Shown here piece by piece: positions 62,677 to 64,000 of a DNA stretch of 64,000 nt (position 1 is its first letter; each line of letters starts with the position of its first letter). The translations under genes and the position numbers were made by a program. The notes under the pieces were generated by a model. That model saw nothing but the letters and a program-made list of their open reading frames with translations, was not told where the DNA came from and ran no database searches. The DNA lies in NCBI RefSeq assembly GCF_001638985.1, contig NW_017265138.1, forward strand, positions 1,975,993-2,039,992, given 5' to 3'. This DNA is from Phycomyces blakesleeanus NRRL 1555(-) (lineage: Eukaryota > Mucoromycota > Mucoromycetes > Mucorales > Phycomycetaceae).

Positions 62677-63097
62677 CTTACTAGTCAATAATGACTATAA
62701 TTATATATATATGTACACATTTTTTATAAAAAAAACATTACATAAAATAGTGAATTAATAATAAATTTCATGCTCAAATATGCAATATATGGATAAACAT
62801 ATATAAGCCTCGACTGGTACTCACAAAAAGTAATTCTTTAAAAGAAAAAATAACTCATTAAATATATTAAATTTAATTTAATATAATCTAATCTAAAAAG
62901 AAAATCTAAAGTTAAAATATTATGCACGCAAAGGTTAAAGGAACAATTTGTTAATATTCACTGTTTGCCAGCATGTATATCGTATAGTAAATACTTAATG
63001 CTATAATATCTTCTTAAAAATTGTTGACCAAATAGTCTACTTTGCTCAAAGTTGTTACCAAATCAGCAGCAAATTCCCGTACAGTTTTTAACACTAT

Positions 63098-63139
<42 letters not shown>

Positions 63140-64000
63140 TATATATATATCTTTAATTGTATCAAAATTAAAGAAACTTCTTGGATAATATAATTGTGCG
63201 TATTATATTACTGACTATTGCATTCATGCCGTATATGAATAATGGAGTGATAAATCAATATAAAATATGATAATTAGATAATGTACTGATGCTTTCGGCT
63301 GTAGCTTGGGTTTTTCTATTGTTAAACTATAGCTGGTAATTAGATATTTGAGTAAAACCTTTGGACCCCATATTACTCAAGCAAATCAATAGTATATATA
63401 TGATTCCGACTGTTGCCGGTTAATAATAATTTCTGCTCTGCACATCCACACACGAATAGATAAACATATCTTATCAGCTGCCACTTTAGAAAAAATAAGT
63501 CGTGCTTCCAATGGTATCTTAGATGATATTTTTGGAGATCCTACCGAAGGCATAGAAATACATAATGTTTACAGCGCAATAATACAGTAAGAGTAAAAAA
63601 AGAAAAACTAGTGAAAAATAAAGCGCAATATCTTGTCAGTGCGTACAGTGTTATATATTGCCTTTTGTCTCTTTGAGCTTACTGTCCTAGACTTTTGTTT
63701 AGTTAGGTCCGGGTTTCCCCATCGTTTGATGAAGTTTCTAATTATCAATTGAGACATATTCATGCTGCCTTCAATAATTAATAATTCATAGCTTATATTA
63801 TAAATATTTATGTAGATTATACAAAGGCGTAGATATATTTGATACGATAACTGTGTATTTGAATATCTAACATATAAGAGGTGAAAGGAAGATCTATGGA
63901 ACACAGAAACATATTTTAAAGGGCGCAGAGTCAAGACAAATTAAGTAAATTCTAAAAGCAGACATAGAAAAAAAAATAGGCCAAAAGGATGGAAGCCAAG
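62677..64000. other. AT-rich right end of the window
   Basis: No intact gene seen. It contains an AAT triplet array (about 63101-63139) followed by a TA run. Around 63478-63588 lies a short less AT-rich patch open on the plus strand (SAATLEKISRASNGILDDIF) with an acceptor-like CAG before it and GTAAGA after it. It could be a lone exon of a gene leaving the window or a relic. A minus-strand frame near 63608-63770 (basic, RNFIKRWGNPDLTKQKSRT) is also unassigned. Confidence 0.45.
63101..63139. repeat. (AAT)n microsatellite
   Basis: About thirteen AAT units followed by a TA run, in a non-coding region. Confidence 0.9.

Overview
The window is nuclear DNA from a filamentous fungus, most likely an early-diverging Mucoromycota (Mucorales-type) species. 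The evidence is many short spliceosomal introns (about 50-150 nt, GTAAGT-like donors, TAG/CAG acceptors), very AT-rich spacers with poly-A/T runs and microsatellites, and typical fungal proteins (carboxypeptidase Y, MCM3, MRT4, Zn2Cys6 regulator, LysM secreted proteins). The phylum call is inference. All gene models below were spliced by hand and checked for phase.

Layout. (1) 1.2-21.7 kb is gene-dense housekeeping DNA: vacuolar carboxypeptidase Y (+), a steroid-5-alpha-reductase-family membrane protein (+), a MoxR/ChlI-like AAA protein (-), a 77-aa membrane-anchored small protein (+), a Myb/SANT plus U-box protein (-), a 613-aa disordered protein (+), a thioredoxin-like DUF255 (SPATA20/YyaL) protein with micro-exons (+), the ribosome-assembly factor MRT4 (+) and Bax inhibitor-1 (-). 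(2) 21.7-52.6 kb is a gene-poor, repeat-bearing island. It holds a MITE-like palindrome, a pair of inverted 382-bp repeats, a Tc1-type transposon whose transposase has one in-frame stop, a cytochrome P450, four tandem LysM secreted-protein genes on the minus strand, and a decayed second Tc1 copy. (3) 52.6-62.7 kb returns to ordinary genes: MCM3, an F-BAR/RhoGAP protein and a Zn2Cys6+PAS transcription factor, all on the plus strand.

The most distinctive feature is the LysM family at 32.9-48.6 kb. All four genes have the same architecture: a 91-nt signal-peptide exon, a phase-1 intron at the same codon, and two four-cysteine LysM modules. All four have the same GTATATAAG box 60-100 nt upstream of the ATG. 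They differ completely in the linker between the two LysM modules: fourteen exact-length 23-aa His-rich repeats, a short Thr/Ala linker, a Thr/Lys pentad repeat, or a long Lys/Glu-rich segment. Fungal LysM proteins bind chitin or related glycans, so this looks like a locally amplified family of secreted glycan-binding proteins diversifying by linker replacement.

Splicing is also notable. At least three, probably four, introns use GC-AG ends (donor GCAAGT). The DUF255 gene needs exons of 7, 11 and 7 nt to encode its conserved N-terminus. No tRNA, rRNA or CRISPR array was recognised.
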